Source of the DNA: Candidatus Binataceae bacterium | GTDB lineage: Bacteria > Desulfobacterota > Binatia > Binatales > Binataceae | Assembly: GCA_035500095.1 (NCBI GenBank) | Contig: DATJXN010000120.1 | Span: forward strand, 1-50,553 | Length of the DNA stretch: 50,553 bases | Direction: 5' to 3' | Shown here: in pieces, positions 50,092 through 50,553 of the stretch | Position numbering within the stretch: the stretch's first letter is position 1 | Layout of the letters: every line of letters starts with the position of its first letter | Made by a program: the position numbers and the translations under genes | Notes under the pieces: generated by a model | Databases searched by the model: none | The model's input: only the letters and a program-made list of their open reading frames with translations | What the model was told of the DNA's origin: nothing

Positions 50092-50505
50092 CTATTCGCC
50101 GATTTCCTTGAGCGTCCGCGCCATCCGCACCGCCGCCTCGACCGCGTTGCGCGCGTTGTCGATACGGTCGAGCGCCTGCTCGCGGGTCATCCCCGGCCCG
50201 GTCATCCCCAGCGCGACGGGCTTGTCGAACTGCAGCGCCAGGTCGGCGGCGGCGCGCGCGGCGGCGTGGGCCACGATCTCGTCGTGCCCGGTGTCGCCCT
50301 TGATCACGGTGCCGATAATCACCACCGCGTCGACGTCCTTGCGGCGCAGCAGCTTCTTGATCGCCGGGCCCATGTCAAAGACGCCCGGGACGTGGACCAC
50401 GTGGCTGACCTCGACGCCGAGGAAGGCGGCATGGCGCCGCGCCCGCTCCTCCATCGCGGAGGTCACGTCAAAGTTGAACTCCGACACTACCATCGCGATT
50501 TTCAC
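50092..50505 (-). CDS. ribH: 6,7-dimethyl-8-ribityllumazine synthase, archaeal-type short form
   Basis: The 137-residue enzyme condenses the ribityl-pyrimidine with dihydroxybutanone phosphate to make lumazine, the riboflavin precursor. VVSEFNFDVTSAM and HVPGVFDMGPAIKKLL are at the N-terminus, IIGTVIKGDTGHDEIVAHA is the active-site loop with the catalytic His, and PVALGMTGPGMTREQALDRI follows. The GITGPGMT-type segment and short length are typical of the archaeal RibH branch; bacterial RibH is about 155 residues and reads GTPHxxYV. Start GTG 50505 has a GGAGGAGAGGAG run upstream and overlaps the previous stop. ribF lies 40 kb away. Confidence 0.92.
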   Translation of the reverse strand: MKIAMVVSEFNFDVTSAMEERARRHAAFLGVEVSHVVHVPGVFDMGPAIKKLLRRKDVDAVVIIGTVIKGDTGHDEIVAHAAARAAADLALQFDKPVALGMTGPGMTREQALDRIDNARNAVEAAVRMARTLKEIGE

Positions 50506-50553
50506 GTGCCGCTCCTCTCCTCCAGGTGGATCGCCTCGCGAATCTCGACTCCG
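50502..50553 (-). CDS. 3' end of an upstream gene, coupled to ribH (partial)
   Basis: The frame ends ...GVEIREAIHLEERSGT followed by TGA, which overlaps the ribH GTG start. Only about 16 residues are inside the window. The overlap and the purine-rich ribosome binding site within it indicate an operon, plausibly another riboflavin gene (ribBA or ribE), but the sequence is too short to identify. Confidence 0.5.
   Translation of the reverse strand, partial: GVEIREAIHLEERSGT

Overview
The window is a dense, high-GC (about two thirds G+C by eye) bacterial chromosome segment with about 50 protein genes and one tRNA. It has no rRNA, CRISPR array, insertion sequence, phage gene or plasmid gene that I could recognise. 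A complete tol-pal cluster, several lipoproteins and a long-form SppA indicate a Gram-negative (diderm) cell. The mix of a CaiB/BaiF CoA-transferase, a DUF1329 protein, a cyclase-family hydrolase, a molybdopterin enzyme with an NrfD partner, and the gap-pgk-tpiA-secG-tRNA-Leu run suggests a deltaproteobacteria-like or Binatota/Desulfobacterota-type lineage. That placement is inference from gene content only; no marker phylogeny could be run.

Layout. 1-7.8 kb (+): the end of a LuxC-like acyl reductase translationally coupled to a class III aminotransferase, an orphan histidine kinase, then a two-gene membrane redox module (four-cluster ferredoxin fused to NrfD, followed by a molybdopterin oxidoreductase without a Tat signal). 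7.9-14.7 kb (-): tolQ-tolR-tolA/tonB-like-tolB-pal-cpoB, then ribF and a secreted DUF2141 protein. 15-18.8 kb (+): gap-pgk-tpiA-secG and tRNA-Leu(GAG). 18.9-30.5 kb: mixed single genes (radical SAM protein, universal stress protein, BNR-repeat protein, formyltransferase, alpha/beta hydrolase, secreted phosphodiesterase, MFS transporter), then sppA, a small helical protein and a secreted PHB-depolymerase-type esterase that seems to start at CTG.

30.6-39.8 kb: a DUF1329 envelope protein with a membrane HEAT-repeat protein, a small conserved protein, a CoA-transferase, fur with a small partner, a double universal stress protein, a solitary adenine methylase overlapping a DsbA-fold protein that lacks the first active-site Cys, a NUDIX hydrolase and a 69-residue protein. 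40.1-43.9 kb (+): a gamma-glutamyltransferase homologue, a secreted cyclase, and two tandem glycine-zipper/Gln-rich lipoproteins behind a perfect 20-bp palindrome. 44-50.5 kb: an ECF sigma factor abutting a permuted Ada-like repair protein, NnrU, ilvA-tatD, two small unknown proteins, a MerR-TPR protein and an archaeal-type ribH.

The most unusual items are: (i) the sigma factor paired with an alkyltransferase whose Ada-type zinc domain is at the C-terminus and which has no AraC domain; (ii) the putative CTG start behind a strong Shine-Dalgarno; (iii) several genes without a Shine-Dalgarno whose -10-like box lies 4 to 7 nt from the start codon, as expected for leaderless mRNAs; (iv) a probably cytoplasm-facing Mo/FeS-NrfD complex; and (v) the LuxC-aminotransferase couple. 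These are hypotheses from sequence reading and have not been tested by search.
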